Of a DNA stretch of 64,000 nt, positions 43,313-53,071 are shown in pieces. The translations under genes were made by a program, and so were the position numbers. The DNA comes from Bacteroidota bacterium (lineage in GTDB: Bacteria; Bacteroidota; Bacteroidia; Cytophagales; Cyclobacteriaceae), in assembly GCA_018266435.1 (NCBI GenBank), contig JAFEAL010000005.1:725935-789934 (forward strand). The letters run 5' to 3'. Within the stretch, counting starts at the first letter, position 1. Each line of letters begins with the position of its first letter. Below the pieces are notes generated by a model. That model had not been told where the DNA came from and did no database searches. It saw nothing but the letters and a program-made list of their open reading frames with translations.

Positions 43313-44791
43313 CTACTTTTTCAACTTACTTTCTTCGTCAGCTAAATGTTGCAAGTAATAACAATATATCAATTGCCCTTTACGAATACTTGAAAGTCTT
43401 ATGAACTCATTTGCTGCATGCCAATGCTCGTCTGCCTGCTGAAAGCCTAATGAATAAGCATAAAGTCCTAAAATTTCTTTAAAATCAATTAGTGGGCCAA
43501 CACTACCACCCGAAGCAATTTGCAAAGGTTGTTTACCATAAATTTTAAGTAATACATCTGATACATATTTATAAGCTTTAGTATTGGCAGGAAATTTTAT
43601 TGGAGTAGCATAGCCATTACTAAATTTATATGTTACAGTTGCCCCTACTGGAAGATTTTTATTGATATGCTTCACTATCAAATCTATAATTTCTTTTCCT
43701 GATTGATTGGGCACTAACCTACAAGTAATTCTTGCCATTGCATTCTTAGGAATAATATTTGCATGCCCTTCAGCCTCGGTATAACCACTTTGTAATCCAA
43801 CTATTTCAAGTGTAGGCCGAAACCAAACACGTTCCAACGGTAAATAATTTGTATCGCCCACTTCAGCAGTTGTACCCAACACTTTCATATCATCATACTT
43901 ATTATAAGGTATTTTTCTTATCATTTCTTTTTCTTCTGAAGTAGTTGGCACTACATTATTATAAAATCCATCTACTGCAACATTTCCTTCTTTAGTATAA
44001 AACGAGGCAATAATTTGAGACATGATAACTGCAGCGTTTGGTGTTTTTCCACCAAATTGCCCTGAATGAGCATCAATGTTGGCGGTTTTTATAGTAAACT
44101 CCAAAATTGCAGCACCTCTTAAACTCATCAAAATTTCTGGAGTTGTTTCGTTATACTGTTCTCCATCAGCATTTAAAGCAAAATCAGCCTTTAATAATTC
44201 TTTATTCTTTTCAAGAAAGTTTTTAAAACTAGGGCTGCCTTTTTCTTCTTCGCCATCAAAAATAAATTTTACGTTCACGGGTAATTTGCCATCTGTTTTC
44301 AACATAGCTTCAACAGCCCAAATAGTTACCATCACACCACTTTTATCATCACTTGCACCACGACCAAAAATCTTTCCATTATCTACTATTGGTTCAAAAG
44401 GTGGATTGCTCCATTCTGATTCTTTTACCGGTTGCACATCGTAATGAGCATAAATTAAAACAGTTGGTTTACCCGGTGCTTTGTCCCAGCATCCATAGAC
44501 CATATCGTTTCCATCGGTAGGGATTGTTCGGGCTGTTGTCATTCCTATAGCTTTTAGTTTATTCACTATCCATGCAGCTGCTTTGTCAATATCAGGTTTG
44601 TGAGATGGAATAGAAGATATACTTGGAATAGAAACCAACTCTCTATATTCTTTTAAGTGTGCATTATTATTATCGTCAATATATTTTTCGTAAGATGTCA
44701 GGGACGGTTTTACTTGAGCTGTTGAATTCGTGTTAGTTAATAGAGTCAAGCTAACAAAAATTGGCAAGGTTAAAGATTTTAAAATTGTCAT
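43313..44791 (-). CDS. M20-family dipeptidase, exported
   Basis: 492 residues with a signal peptide (VSLTLLTNTNSTAQ). The dinuclear zinc site is visible as YAHYDVQP (His, catalytic Asp), GRGASDDKSG (bridging Asp), FDGEEEKGS (catalytic Glu pair), ALNADGE (Asp) and QQADEHWHAANE (His). The dimerisation domain begins near AAILEFTIKTANIDAHSGQFGG. It hydrolyses dipeptides or short peptides in the periplasm, like carnosinase relatives. The gene is visibly AT-richer than its neighbours and bracketed by 11-bp inverted repeats, which suggests acquisition as a unit. Confidence 0.9.
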   Translation of the reverse strand: MTILKSLTLPIFVSLTLLTNTNSTAQVKPSLTSYEKYIDDNNNAHLKEYRELVSIPSISSIPSHKPDIDKAAAWIVNKLKAIGMTTARTIPTDGNDMVYGCWDKAPGKPTVLIYAHYDVQPVKESEWSNPPFEPIVDNGKIFGRGASDDKSGVMVTIWAVEAMLKTDGKLPVNVKFIFDGEEEKGSPSFKNFLEKNKELLKADFALNADGEQYNETTPEILMSLRGAAILEFTIKTANIDAHSGQFGGKTPNAAVIMSQIIASFYTKEGNVAVDGFYNNVVPTTSEEKEMIRKIPYNKYDDMKVLGTTAEVGDTNYLPLERVWFRPTLEIVGLQSGYTEAEGHANIIPKNAMARITCRLVPNQSGKEIIDLIVKHINKNLPVGATVTYKFSNGYATPIKFPANTKAYKYVSDVLLKIYGKQPLQIASGGSVGPLIDFKEILGLYAYSLGFQQADEHWHAANEFIRLSSIRKGQLIYCYYLQHLADEESKLKK

Positions 44792-44831
44792 TATGAATGT
44801 TTTTTGAATTTAACGGGATGTCCTTTAGCAT

Positions 44832-44857
44832 TACAGCCAACAAAAATATTTGTTGGC
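44832..44857. repeat. Right flank of the M20 cassette with hairpin
   Basis: TACAGCCAACA (44832-44842) is the inverted partner of 43295-43305. It overlaps a 9-bp hairpin, GCCAACAAA, AATA, TTTGTTGGC (44836-44857). Read on the minus strand the core GTTGGCTGTAATGC ends 36 nt before the M20 start codon. Confidence 0.55.
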
Positions 44858-44892
44858 AAGTTGAGATTTACCTGGGTTTGAGTAAAATAAAT

Positions 44893-44915
44893 CAGCCCGC
44901 TGTCAAAGCGAGCTG
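44893..44915 (-). terminator. Terminator downstream of dnaA
   Basis: On the minus strand CAGCTCGCT, TTGAC, AGCGGGCTG forms a 9-bp stem with one G-T pair, followed by ATTTATTTTA. It lies 25 nt after the dnaA stop. Confidence 0.65.
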
Positions 44916-44940
44916 AGAATATTATAATTGCTGAATGGGT

Positions 44941-46371
44941 TTAAGCCGACATTCTTGATTTGAATTTTTTAGTCAATTCGTCCATGCTGTTTTTAAAGTT
45001 AGAATCTACTTTCATCATATCTTCTACTGACTCCAGTGCATGAATTACTGTGCTGTGATCGCGTCCTCCAAAATTTTCGCCAATTAGTGCCAGGGTCAAC
45101 TGGGTATAACGTTTGCAAAAATACATGGCTGTTTGGCGGGGAATAACAATCTCGCGTTTTTTTACTTTTCCTTTCAGTTGTTCAGTGTCTACTTTAAAAT
45201 AATCGGCTACGGTTTTTTGAATGTAGTCCACACTCACATCGCTTTGTATTTCTTTGATGATGTTTTTCAGTACTTCTTTGGCTAAATCCAAATCAATATC
45301 TTTTTTGAGCAGGGTGGCATGAAACAGTAATGAATTAAGTACGCCTTCCATGTCGCGCAGGTTAGTATCAACACTGTAAGCCAGGTACTCGGCTACTTCG
45401 GTGGGAATTTCAATTCCGTCAGACTGCATTTTATTGTTGATGATGGCCAGTTTGGTTTCAAAGTCCGGCTCTTGCAGGTCGGCTGTCAATCCCCATTTGA
45501 ATCGCGAAAGCAGGCGTTCCTGAAATCCTTTCAGGTCGCGTGGGGGGCAATCGCTTGTCATAATGATTTGTTTGCCCGATTGATGGAGTTGGTTAAAGAT
45601 ATTGAAAAACATCTCTTGTGTTTTTTCACGTCCGGCCAAAAATTGCACATCATCAAGGATGAGTAAATCCACCTGGAGATAAAAATTTTGGAACTCCTGC
45701 ATTTTCAAATTTTGCAGGGCATTTAAGAACTGATTGGTAAAATCATTTTGATCAACATACAAAACTATTTTTTCGGGCATGTTCTTTTTTATCTCGTTAC
45801 CGATGGCTTGCACCAAGTGTGTTTTGCCCACACCCACACCACCATAAAGCATGAGCGGGTTAAACGAAGTAGTTCCGGGCTTTTTGGCTACGGCCACCCC
45901 GGCCGACCGGGCCAAGCGGTTACAATCGCCCTCTACAAAATTTTCAAAAATATAGCTTGGGTTTAGTCTTGAGTTAACAGTACGCGGATCCAGTGCTTTA
46001 TAAGCAAATGGCGAATATTCAGTGTGTGCGTTGCCATTTTGTCCTTGAGTTGTCTTTTTTAATCCGTTGCCGTTGGGCAGATTTACTGTTACGGGCGGAT
46101 TTTGTTTGTTGCCACTGTCAACCACTACAGAATACTCCAAGCGGCCTTCTACGCCCATCACGGTATGTACGGCTTTTTTCAGTACCGGCACGTAGTGATC
46201 TTCCAGCCATTCATAAAAAAATTGTGAGGGCACCTGAATGGTCAGAACATTGCCATCTGTACGCACCGGCTCGATCGGTTTGAACCACGTGTTGAATTCT
46301 TGTTCTTCCACATGTTGTTTGATAATCTCTAAGCAATCGGTCCAAACGGTGGTGGTGGTGTCAACTAGCAT
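44941..46371 (-). CDS. dnaA: Chromosomal replication initiator protein DnaA
   Basis: 476 residues. Domain I (WTDCLEIIKQHVEEQEFNTWFKPIEP) is followed by a variable linker, then the AAA+ domain with FVEGDCNRLARSAGVAVA, Walker A GGVGVGKT (177-184), Walker B LLILDDVQF (D240, D241) and sensor RLLSRFKWGL. Domain IV carries the DNA-binding signature FGGRDHSTVIHA. It opens the replication origin. dnaN, recF and gyrB are absent from the flanks, as is common in Bacteroidota. The leader has CTAAACCTAA at 46384-46393 (complement). Confidence 0.98.
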   Translation of the reverse strand: MLVDTTTTVWTDCLEIIKQHVEEQEFNTWFKPIEPVRTDGNVLTIQVPSQFFYEWLEDHYVPVLKKAVHTVMGVEGRLEYSVVVDSGNKQNPPVTVNLPNGNGLKKTTQGQNGNAHTEYSPFAYKALDPRTVNSRLNPSYIFENFVEGDCNRLARSAGVAVAKKPGTTSFNPLMLYGGVGVGKTHLVQAIGNEIKKNMPEKIVLYVDQNDFTNQFLNALQNLKMQEFQNFYLQVDLLILDDVQFLAGREKTQEMFFNIFNQLHQSGKQIIMTSDCPPRDLKGFQERLLSRFKWGLTADLQEPDFETKLAIINNKMQSDGIEIPTEVAEYLAYSVDTNLRDMEGVLNSLLFHATLLKKDIDLDLAKEVLKNIIKEIQSDVSVDYIQKTVADYFKVDTEQLKGKVKKREIVIPRQTAMYFCKRYTQLTLALIGENFGGRDHSTVIHALESVEDMMKVDSNFKNSMDELTKKFKSRMSA

Positions 46372-46631
46372 GGAGAGGTACAGTTAGGTTTAGTTTTTTA
46401 CAAAGGGCGACAAAGGTGAAAAAAAAATGATGAACAAAAAATGATTTCCAATCCAGAATTTTCTCTCATGCATACACAGGAAAACATAATCGGAAGGTAA
46501 AGAATTGAAATCATTTGCAAGGCTTTTTATTAAAAAAAATCTTAAATTTTTTTGATATTTTTTTAGTGCATTTAAAATCTCAAATTGGATCGTGATTTAA
46601 TATGATTTTAGTCAATGAACCCATAAAATAA
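46372..46631. other. AT-rich divergent region between dnaA and methylmalonyl-CoA mutase
   Basis: 260 nt without a gene; it must hold promoters for both. A minus-strand CACCTTTG (near 46414) is one base from the TAnnTTTG element and could serve dnaA. 46528-46580 is almost pure A/T. I found no cluster of DnaA boxes; the best (GCATACACA near 46471) matches only 7 of 9. Confidence 0.4.
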
Positions 46632-49600
46632 ATGTCTGGTAAAAAAAATGTATTTGATTTTGCACCTGCCTCTATTCACGATTGGGAAAAAACAGCCCGA
46701 CAAGAGTTGAGTGGGCGCTTGTTGCAAGAGTTAGTGGTTTCAGCAAACGGACTGGCCATTCAACCCTATTACCACAGCCCTGATAATCAATTACAAACAA
46801 AAATAAAATTCAAAACTTCGGCTTTCTTGCAAATTGGTGCGCGCTCGTGGGTCAATGCTCCTAAAATTTTGGTTACAGACGAAAAAAAATCCAATGCACA
46901 AGCGTTGCTTCAGCTTAACTCGGGCGCTGAGGGCATCTTTTTTGAATTAAAGACAAGTAAAATAGACTTTTATGCATTGCTGAAAGGTATTGAATTTGAA
47001 CATTGTGCTGTTTTTTTTCATGCCGAAAATCATTCTGATGAGGTACTGAGGGATTTTATTTCGTTTGTCGAAAGCCAGAAGATTCAGAAAAAAATCAAGG
47101 GAGTGTTTTTTAATCGCCAGGCTACCGATGTGTCATATTTACTGATGCCAAACTTTCATGTTAATGGAATAGTGGTTAGGCCAAATGAAAATTGTGTTGA
47201 TGAAATTGTGGATAGCTTGTTGGTGGCTGTTGATATCTTTGATGAATTACTCAAGAAAAACCCCCAACCTGAAAAAGCAGTTAACTCAATGGCTTTTTCA
47301 GTTGACGCAGGAACAGATTATTTTATTACTGTTTGTAAAATCCGCGCCTTAAAAAAATTATGGCTTACACTTCAGCAAGCCTGGCAAATAACAAGTCCGT
47401 GCGAAGCATTCATTCATGTTGATTCAAAAAAATGGATTCATGAAAAGTTTCAACCACACGGCAACCTGCTGAAACAAACCACGGCTGCCATGGCGGCCGT
47501 CATCGGAGGTTGCCAGGCACTGACCAGTGAACCGGAAGACGGCTCTCAACCGATGATGAGCCGCATCACACGAAATGTATCTTCCATACTGCGTGATGAA
47601 TCACACTTTTCAAAAGTAGATGACCCGCTCTCGGGATCTTATTTTATCGAATCAGTCACCGATCAGATTGCAACCGAAGCCTGGAATAAAATCAGGGATG
47701 CAAGGCCACAGTTTTCGGCCTTTAGGTATCACCCGGTTTTTTTACAAGGTTCATTAAAAACAGAACCCTGGCTGTCGCCTGAAAAAATTTCAGTCAATTC
47801 TTCTTTCGATGGAAATGATCTAAGTGGCTCGCTAACTAATTTTTCTGCCGGCATTGCCCCATTTTTGCGTGGGCCGTATGCTACCATGTACACGGTTAGG
47901 CCGTGGACCATCCGCCAGTATGCAGGATTTTCCACCGCCAAAGAATCGAATGCATTTTACCGGAGAAATCTGGAGGCAGGGCAAAAAGGCTTGTCAGTAG
48001 CGTTTGATCTGGCCACGCATCGCGGCTATGATTCTGATCATCCGCGTGTGGCGGGTGATGTAGGCAAAGCCGGTGTGGCCATCGACTCTGTACTCGACAT
48101 GAAAATTTTGTTTGATCAGATTCCACTCGACCAAATGAGTGTTTCCATGACGATGAACGGGGCGGTAATTCCGATTCTTGCATTTTACATCGTGGCTGCC
48201 GAAGAGCAGGGTGTCAAACCCTACCAACTTACCGGCACGATTCAGAACGACATACTCAAAGAATTCATGGTACGCAACACGTACATTTATCCGCCTGCTC
48301 CATCCATGCGCATAGTGGCCGATATTTTTTCGTACTGCACCAACCACATGCCTAAGTTTAATACCATCAGCATCAGTGGTTACCACATGCACGAAGCCGG
48401 AGCGCCTGCTCACATTGAGTTGGCCTACACGCTGGCCGATGGATTGGAATACATTCGAACCGGGCTGAAAGCCGGAATCGCCATTGATGATTTTGCTCCG
48501 CGTCTTTCGTTCTTCTGGGGTATCGGTATGAACTTTTTTATGGAAGTGGCTAAGATGCGGGCTGGTAGGTTACTGTGGGCAAAAATCGTAAAACAATTCA
48601 ACCCGAAAAATGAAAAATCAATGGCCTTGCGCACGCACTGCCAAACCAGCGGCTGGAGTTTAACGGAACAAGATCCGTATAACAATGTAACCCGCACCTG
48701 CATTGAAGCACTGGCTGCTGTGCTGGGAGGTACCCAATCGCTGCACACTAACTCTTTAGATGAAGCCATTGCGCTGCCTACTGATTTTTCGGCACGCATT
48801 GCACGAAACACTCAATTGTACCTGCAAAAAGAGGCGGGCATCACCCAAGTGGTTGATCCGCTCGGAGGATCCTACTACCTGGAATACCTGACCGAGCAAT
48901 TAACCGAAAAAGCCTGGGCGCTAATTGAAGAAGTAGAAGGCCTTGGCGGGATGACTCAGGCCATTGAACGAGGATTGCCGAAACTGCGAATTGAAGAAGC
49001 AGCAGCAACCAAGCAGGCCCGCATTGATTCAGGCGAAGAAATTATCATAGGGGTAAACCGCTATCGCACTGACGAGAAACCCGATTTTGCTATTTTAGAA
49101 GTGGATAATACTGTTGTGCGCAAAGAACAACTAGGTCGCCTGGATAAGCTAAAACGCGAACGCAACAGCGAGGCAGTTCAACAAGCGTTGGAAGCAATTG
49201 AATCTTCAGCTAAAGGAAACGGAAACTTGCTGGAGGCAGCCATAGTAGCAGCACGCGCCCGAGCCACCCTTGGCGAAATTTCTTTAGCCATGGAAAAAAT
49301 ATTTGGCCGGTACCGGGCAACGGTGCAAGCGGTTTCAGGCGTATATTCGGGGGCGATGAAAAACAAAAAAGAACTGGACGAGGTAAAAAAATTATCAGAC
49401 AAGTTTGCCAAAAAAGAAGGACGCAGACCGCGCATGCTGGTAGCCAAGATCGGGCAAGATGGGCACGACCGTGGTGCAAAAGTAATTGCTACCGGCTTTG
49501 CTGATCTGGGCTTTGATGTAGACATTGGCCCGCTCTTTCAAACTCCGGCCGAAGTGGCCAGGCAGGCGATGGAAAATGACGTGCACGTAGTAGGTGCAAG

Positions 49601-49808
49601 CAGTTTAGCAGGCGGACATAAAACATTAGTTCCTGAACTGATCAGTGAGTTGAAAAAAATTGGCCGGCCCGATATATTAGTGGTAGCCGGGGGCGTAATA
49701 CCTCAGCAGGATTATGATTTTTTAAAAAAGGCAGGCGTAGCCGGAATCTTTGGTCCGGGTACATCCGTAGTGCAGGCAGCCAAAACCGTTTTGGAACACA
49801 TGCTTTGA
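46632..49808 (+). CDS. Methylmalonyl-CoA mutase, small and large subunits fused
   Basis: 1058 residues. Residues 1 to about 400 match a MutA-type small subunit ([47 protein letters not shown]). About 405-920 match the catalytic large subunit ([74 protein letters not shown]). The C-terminal B12 domain carries DGHDRG with cobalt-ligand H945. It interconverts methylmalonyl-CoA and succinyl-CoA. The small-subunit part lacks its own degenerate B12 domain. Usually two genes; here one frame with no stop between. Confidence 0.92.
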   Translation: MSGKKNVFDFAPASIHDWEKTARQELSGRLLQELVVSANGLAIQPYYHSPDNQLQTKIKFKTSAFLQIGARSWVNAPKILVTDEKKSNAQALLQLNSGAEGIFFELKTSKIDFYALLKGIEFEHCAVFFHAENHSDEVLRDFISFVESQKIQKKIKGVFFNRQATDVSYLLMPNFHVNGIVVRPNENCVDEIVDSLLVAVDIFDELLKKNPQPEKAVNSMAFSVDAGTDYFITVCKIRALKKLWLTLQQAWQITSPCEAFIHVDSKKWIHEKFQPHGNLLKQTTAAMAAVIGGCQALTSEPEDGSQPMMSRITRNVSSILRDESHFSKVDDPLSGSYFIESVTDQIATEAWNKIRDARPQFSAFRYHPVFLQGSLKTEPWLSPEKISVNSSFDGNDLSGSLTNFSAGIAPFLRGPYATMYTVRPWTIRQYAGFSTAKESNAFYRRNLEAGQKGLSVAFDLATHRGYDSDHPRVAGDVGKAGVAIDSVLDMKILFDQIPLDQMSVSMTMNGAVIPILAFYIVAAEEQGVKPYQLTGTIQNDILKEFMVRNTYIYPPAPSMRIVADIFSYCTNHMPKFNTISISGYHMHEAGAPAHIELAYTLADGLEYIRTGLKAGIAIDDFAPRLSFFWGIGMNFFMEVAKMRAGRLLWAKIVKQFNPKNEKSMALRTHCQTSGWSLTEQDPYNNVTRTCIEALAAVLGGTQSLHTNSLDEAIALPTDFSARIARNTQLYLQKEAGITQVVDPLGGSYYLEYLTEQLTEKAWALIEEVEGLGGMTQAIERGLPKLRIEEAAATKQARIDSGEEIIIGVNRYRTDEKPDFAILEVDNTVVRKEQLGRLDKLKRERNSEAVQQALEAIESSAKGNGNLLEAAIVAARARATLGEISLAMEKIFGRYRATVQAVSGVYSGAMKNKKELDEVKKLSDKFAKKEGRRPRMLVAKIGQDGHDRGAKVIATGFADLGFDVDIGPLFQTPAEVARQAMENDVHVVGASSLAGGHKTLVPELISELKKIGRPDILVVAGGVIPQQDYDFLKKAGVAGIFGPGTSVVQAAKTVLEHML

Positions 49809-49838
49809 AAACACTAAAATCCATCTAAAAAATGTACT

Positions 49839-49917
49839 GTCATTGTGAGCGAAGTGAAGCAATTTCTGATTCGAAGTTAAAATGGGGTTGCTTCGGCCGT
49901 TCTGTCATCGCAATGAC
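49839..49917. repeat. Interspersed palindromic (REP-like) repeat
   Basis: GTCATTGTGAGCGAAGTGAAGCAA at the left and the inverted TTGCTTCGGCC...CGCAATGAC at the right form a long imperfect hairpin of 79 nt. This GTCATTG.GA...GAAGCAA...CAATGAC pattern is a recurring intergenic element in many bacterial genomes. Only one copy is in the window. Confidence 0.75.
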
Positions 49918-49987
49918 GTATTTCATATTTTTGAAGTCGCTTTTAAATAAATAAGTTTAAAACAGCATTACATATAACTATTTCTAT

Positions 49988-50575
49988 ATGGTAAAAACAA
50001 GACTCGAAGCATTCAGCGATGGCGTGTTTGCCATCATCATCACCATTATGGTTTTAGAGTTGAAAGTTCCGCATGGCAGCGAATGGGCTGACCTCACTGC
50101 GTTGTGGGCTAAGTTCTCAAGTTATGTGTTGAGTTTTGTGTTTGTGGGTATTTACTGGGTAAACCATCATCACATGATTCACGCTGTGAAACAGGTGAAC
50201 GGAAGCATGATGTGGGGCAACCTCAATTTGTTGTTTTGGCTTTCGCTTATTCCATTTGTCACCAGCTGGATGGGTGAAAATCACTTCAGTGCACACCCGG
50301 TAGCCGCCTATTCCATAGTGCTTTTTCTGTGTGCCATTTCGTACAGGATTTTGCAGAATATAATCACGCGAAGTCATAACTACCCGGAAGCCATCACCCG
50401 AGCTTTTAAAAAATCGATGAGCAAAGCAGTACTATCAATGGTTTTGTATGTTGTTGCTTTTGGGTTTACATTTATTAACACAGGTGTTTCGGCAATTTTA
50501 TTTTTAACCGTTTCATTTCTGTGGATGATTCCCGACCGGAATTTAGAACGAGCCATGAAAGAAATTATGGAGTAG
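49988..50575 (+). CDS. TMEM175/DUF1211-family membrane protein
   Basis: 195 residues with about five or six membrane helices. The opening RLEAFSDGVFAIIITIMVLELKVP is the diagnostic RxxxFSDG...ITxxVLEL motif of TMEM175-type potassium channels. A conserved NHHHMI follows helix 2. It may act as an inner-membrane K+ leak channel. It is followed 29 nt later by another small membrane protein. Confidence 0.9.
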   Translation: MVKTRLEAFSDGVFAIIITIMVLELKVPHGSEWADLTALWAKFSSYVLSFVFVGIYWVNHHHMIHAVKQVNGSMMWGNLNLLFWLSLIPFVTSWMGENHFSAHPVAAYSIVLFLCAISYRILQNIITRSHNYPEAITRAFKKSMSKAVLSMVLYVVAFGFTFINTGVSAILFLTVSFLWMIPDRNLERAMKEIME

Positions 50576-50604
50576 TAAAAATATTTAACCTAAACCCTAA
50601 ACTT

Positions 50605-51033
50605 ATGCTCAATCAATTTTTAACTCATGCCAACTGGCTGGCCATTGTTGTGGCAGCTATTGCTTATTTTGCTCTGGGTGCACTTTGGTTCTCGGCCTTG
50701 TTTAGAAAACAATGGATGGCTCTCAATAACATTCCTGAGCCTACCCCCGAAAAACAGGAACAAATGAAATCCATGATGATGCCTTTGTTCGTCAAAACAT
50801 TTTTAATGGGCGCTGTGGTGGCGCTGGTGCTGGCATTTTTAGTGAATGCTTTATCCATTCGGCATTGCGTGCCGGGTATTAAGCTGGGTCTTTTGCTCAG
50901 CGCGGTTGGGTGCATTCCTTTGGTTATGGCTGACATGTACCTGATGAAACCTACTAAACTCTGGTTCATTGATGCCGGCTACCACATCGTGGGCATCACA
51001 CTGATGTCAATCATTATATCAGTTTGGCATTGA
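50605..51033 (+). CDS. DUF1761-family membrane protein
   Basis: 142 residues from the Met at 50605 (MLNQFLTHANWLAIVV); a frame open from 50521 would overlap the previous gene and begins with a soluble, unconvincing stretch. Four predicted membrane helices, with AIAYFALGALWFSALFRKQWMALNNI typical of DUF1761. A TAAACCCTAAA motif precedes the start. Function unknown; probably co-transcribed with the TMEM175-like gene. Confidence 0.8.
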   Translation: MLNQFLTHANWLAIVVAAIAYFALGALWFSALFRKQWMALNNIPEPTPEKQEQMKSMMMPLFVKTFLMGAVVALVLAFLVNALSIRHCVPGIKLGLLLSAVGCIPLVMADMYLMKPTKLWFIDAGYHIVGITLMSIIISVWH

Positions 51034-51060
51034 TTTTTCTAATCACGTAATCTTTACCTG

Positions 51061-53001
51061 ATGAAATACATTTTTGCACCCATACTTTGTTTTTTTTTAG
51101 CGATAGCTAGTGCCCAGGTAAAAAAGACTCCTGCTTATCCGCTGATTACCCACGATCCGTATTTTAGTATCTGGTCTTTCAATGATGAATTAACTGCAGG
51201 CCTCACCCGCCACTGGACGGGCGCAGAGCACCCGTTATACGGCATCATAACTGTGGATGGAAAACCTTTTGCCTATTTAGGTAAACCGATTTCAACCCAA
51301 GAGGCAGAGAAGAAACCCACAACTGAAAAAGCCACCCAACAATCGTGCACCATTACGGCCACACAAACAAACTATGCATTTACCGCAGGCGGAATTGACT
51401 TGTTGCTTACGTTCACTTCACCGCTGCTCCTCGATGAATTGGATGTATTGAGTCGCCCGGCTTCGTACATTACCTACTCGGTTAAAAGCCGGGATAGCAA
51501 GCCACACCGTGTACAAATTGACTTGCAAGTTTCGGGTCAACTGTCAGCAAATACCTCAGCACAAAAGGTAGAATTTAAAAACTTTACTGATGGTGATTTG
51601 TTCATTCAACAAGCAGGTACTGTTGAGCAGCCGGTATTGCAGCGAAAAGGAGATAATGTGCGCATCGACTGGGGCTACGCTTATCTGGCAACGCCCCCCA
51701 TGTTCAGAATAAAAAAAACAATGCATGATCAGATGGTGTCTTCATTTGATTTTGGGGCGGTAAACACGGAACCAAAAGAAGCTCATCTCATACTGGCTTA
51801 CGATGATATTTATTCGGTTCAATACTTTAATAAGAACCTCCGTGCCTGGTGGCGAAGAGATGAGGCAATGACAGCCGCCCGGATGTTGCTTGATGCAGAA
51901 AAGGATTATGTACGCCTGATAAAAAAATGTTCTGAGTTTGACAAAAAACTTTTTAACGATGCCAAGAAAACAGGAGGGGAGCAGTACGCTGAATTGTGTG
52001 TTACAGCCTACCGGCAAGCCATCGCGGCACATAAGCTGGTTGCCAAACCGGATGGGGGTATGCTTTTCTTTTCGAAAGAAAATTTTTCAAATGGCTCCAT
52101 CGGCACGGTGGATGTAACCTATCCGTCTGCTCCTTTATTCCTTCTTTACAACACCGATCTGATGAAAGGAATGATTGAGTTTATTTTTGAATACAGTGAG
52201 AACGGTAAATGGACTAAACCCTTTGCGGCTCATGATTTGGGCACCTACCCGCAAGCTAACGGACAAACCTATCCTGAAGATATGCCGGTAGAAGAAAGCG
52301 GAAACATTATTATCCTCACTACCGCCATCACCTTGCGCGAAGGAAACGCAGCTTACGCTCAAAAGCATTGGTCGACTTTAACAAAATGGGTGGAGTTTTT
52401 GAAGAAGGAAGGCTTTGACCCGGCCAATCAACTTTGCACCGATGATTTTGCCGGACACTTGGCGCGCAATGCTAATTTATCAATCAAGTCTATTGTGGCA
52501 ATGGCGGGTTATGGAAAAATGGCAGAAATGCTGGGTCACAAAGAAGTAGCTCAGGAGTATTTGTTGCTTGCCAAAACATTAGCCGGAAAATGGATGGAGA
52601 TGGCCCATGATGGCGACCATTATTCTTTGGCGTTTGGGTTACCCGGCACATGGAGCCAGAAGTACAACTTGGTATGGGATGAGGTATTGGGATTGAATGT
52701 TTTTCCTGAAGCAGTTGCACAAAAAGAAATTGCATACTACCTGAAAAAACAAAATGCATTTGGCTTGCCATTGGATAGCCGAAAAACCTACACAAAGTCA
52801 GATTGGATTTTGTGGACAGCTACCTTGGCGGCCACTCCTGCCGACTTTGAGGCGCTCATCAATCCGGTATATAAATATATAACCGAAACGCCTACACGCG
52901 TTCCACTCAGTGACTGGCACGAGACTACCGATGGAAAGCAAGTAGGCTTTCAGGCTCGTTCTGTGGTGGGTGGGTATTTTATGAAGATGCTGAAGAAATG
53001 A
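51061..53001 (+). CDS. Glutaminase-A-like exported protein (DUF4965/DUF5127)
   Basis: 646 residues with a signal peptide (FLAIASAQ). An N-terminal DUF4964-type segment (PAYPLITHDPYFSIWSFNDELTAGLTRHWTGAEHPLYGII) leads to DUF5127-like and DUF4965-like regions and a helical (alpha/alpha)6-type C-terminal part (FAAHDLGTYPQANGQTYPEDMPVEESGNIIIL, DDFAGHLARNANLSIKSIVAMAGYG, YNLVWDEVLGLNVFP, VPLSDWHETTDGKQVGFQARSVVGG). Named after fungal glutaminase A; the activity in bacteria is uncertain. It may act in the periplasm on peptides or glycans. Confidence 0.85.
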   Translation: MKYIFAPILCFFLAIASAQVKKTPAYPLITHDPYFSIWSFNDELTAGLTRHWTGAEHPLYGIITVDGKPFAYLGKPISTQEAEKKPTTEKATQQSCTITATQTNYAFTAGGIDLLLTFTSPLLLDELDVLSRPASYITYSVKSRDSKPHRVQIDLQVSGQLSANTSAQKVEFKNFTDGDLFIQQAGTVEQPVLQRKGDNVRIDWGYAYLATPPMFRIKKTMHDQMVSSFDFGAVNTEPKEAHLILAYDDIYSVQYFNKNLRAWWRRDEAMTAARMLLDAEKDYVRLIKKCSEFDKKLFNDAKKTGGEQYAELCVTAYRQAIAAHKLVAKPDGGMLFFSKENFSNGSIGTVDVTYPSAPLFLLYNTDLMKGMIEFIFEYSENGKWTKPFAAHDLGTYPQANGQTYPEDMPVEESGNIIILTTAITLREGNAAYAQKHWSTLTKWVEFLKKEGFDPANQLCTDDFAGHLARNANLSIKSIVAMAGYGKMAEMLGHKEVAQEYLLLAKTLAGKWMEMAHDGDHYSLAFGLPGTWSQKYNLVWDEVLGLNVFPEAVAQKEIAYYLKKQNAFGLPLDSRKTYTKSDWILWTATLAATPADFEALINPVYKYITETPTRVPLSDWHETTDGKQVGFQARSVVGGYFMKMLKK

Positions 53002-53037
53002 TTAACCTCAAAAAGTCATCAGGCTTTTTGAGGTTAA
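53002..53037. terminator. Bidirectional terminator between convergent genes
   Basis: TTAACCTCAAAAAG and CTTTTTGAGGTTAA make a perfect 14-bp stem with an 8-nt loop, directly after the stop codon at 53001 and 34 nt from the converging gene's stop. Confidence 0.85.
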
Positions 53038-53071
53038 AGTGACATCTTCTTTTTTAAGGACAACTCCCGGA

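Noticed and set aside
46372-46631. Replication origin next to dnaA
   Set aside because: The region is AT-rich but I find no cluster of DnaA boxes (best match 7 of 9), and dnaA is often remote from oriC in Bacteroidota.
50521-51033. Longer DUF1761 frame starting at 50521
   Set aside because: It would overlap the TMEM175-like gene and adds a soluble, non-conserved N-terminus; the Met at 50605 fits a membrane start.
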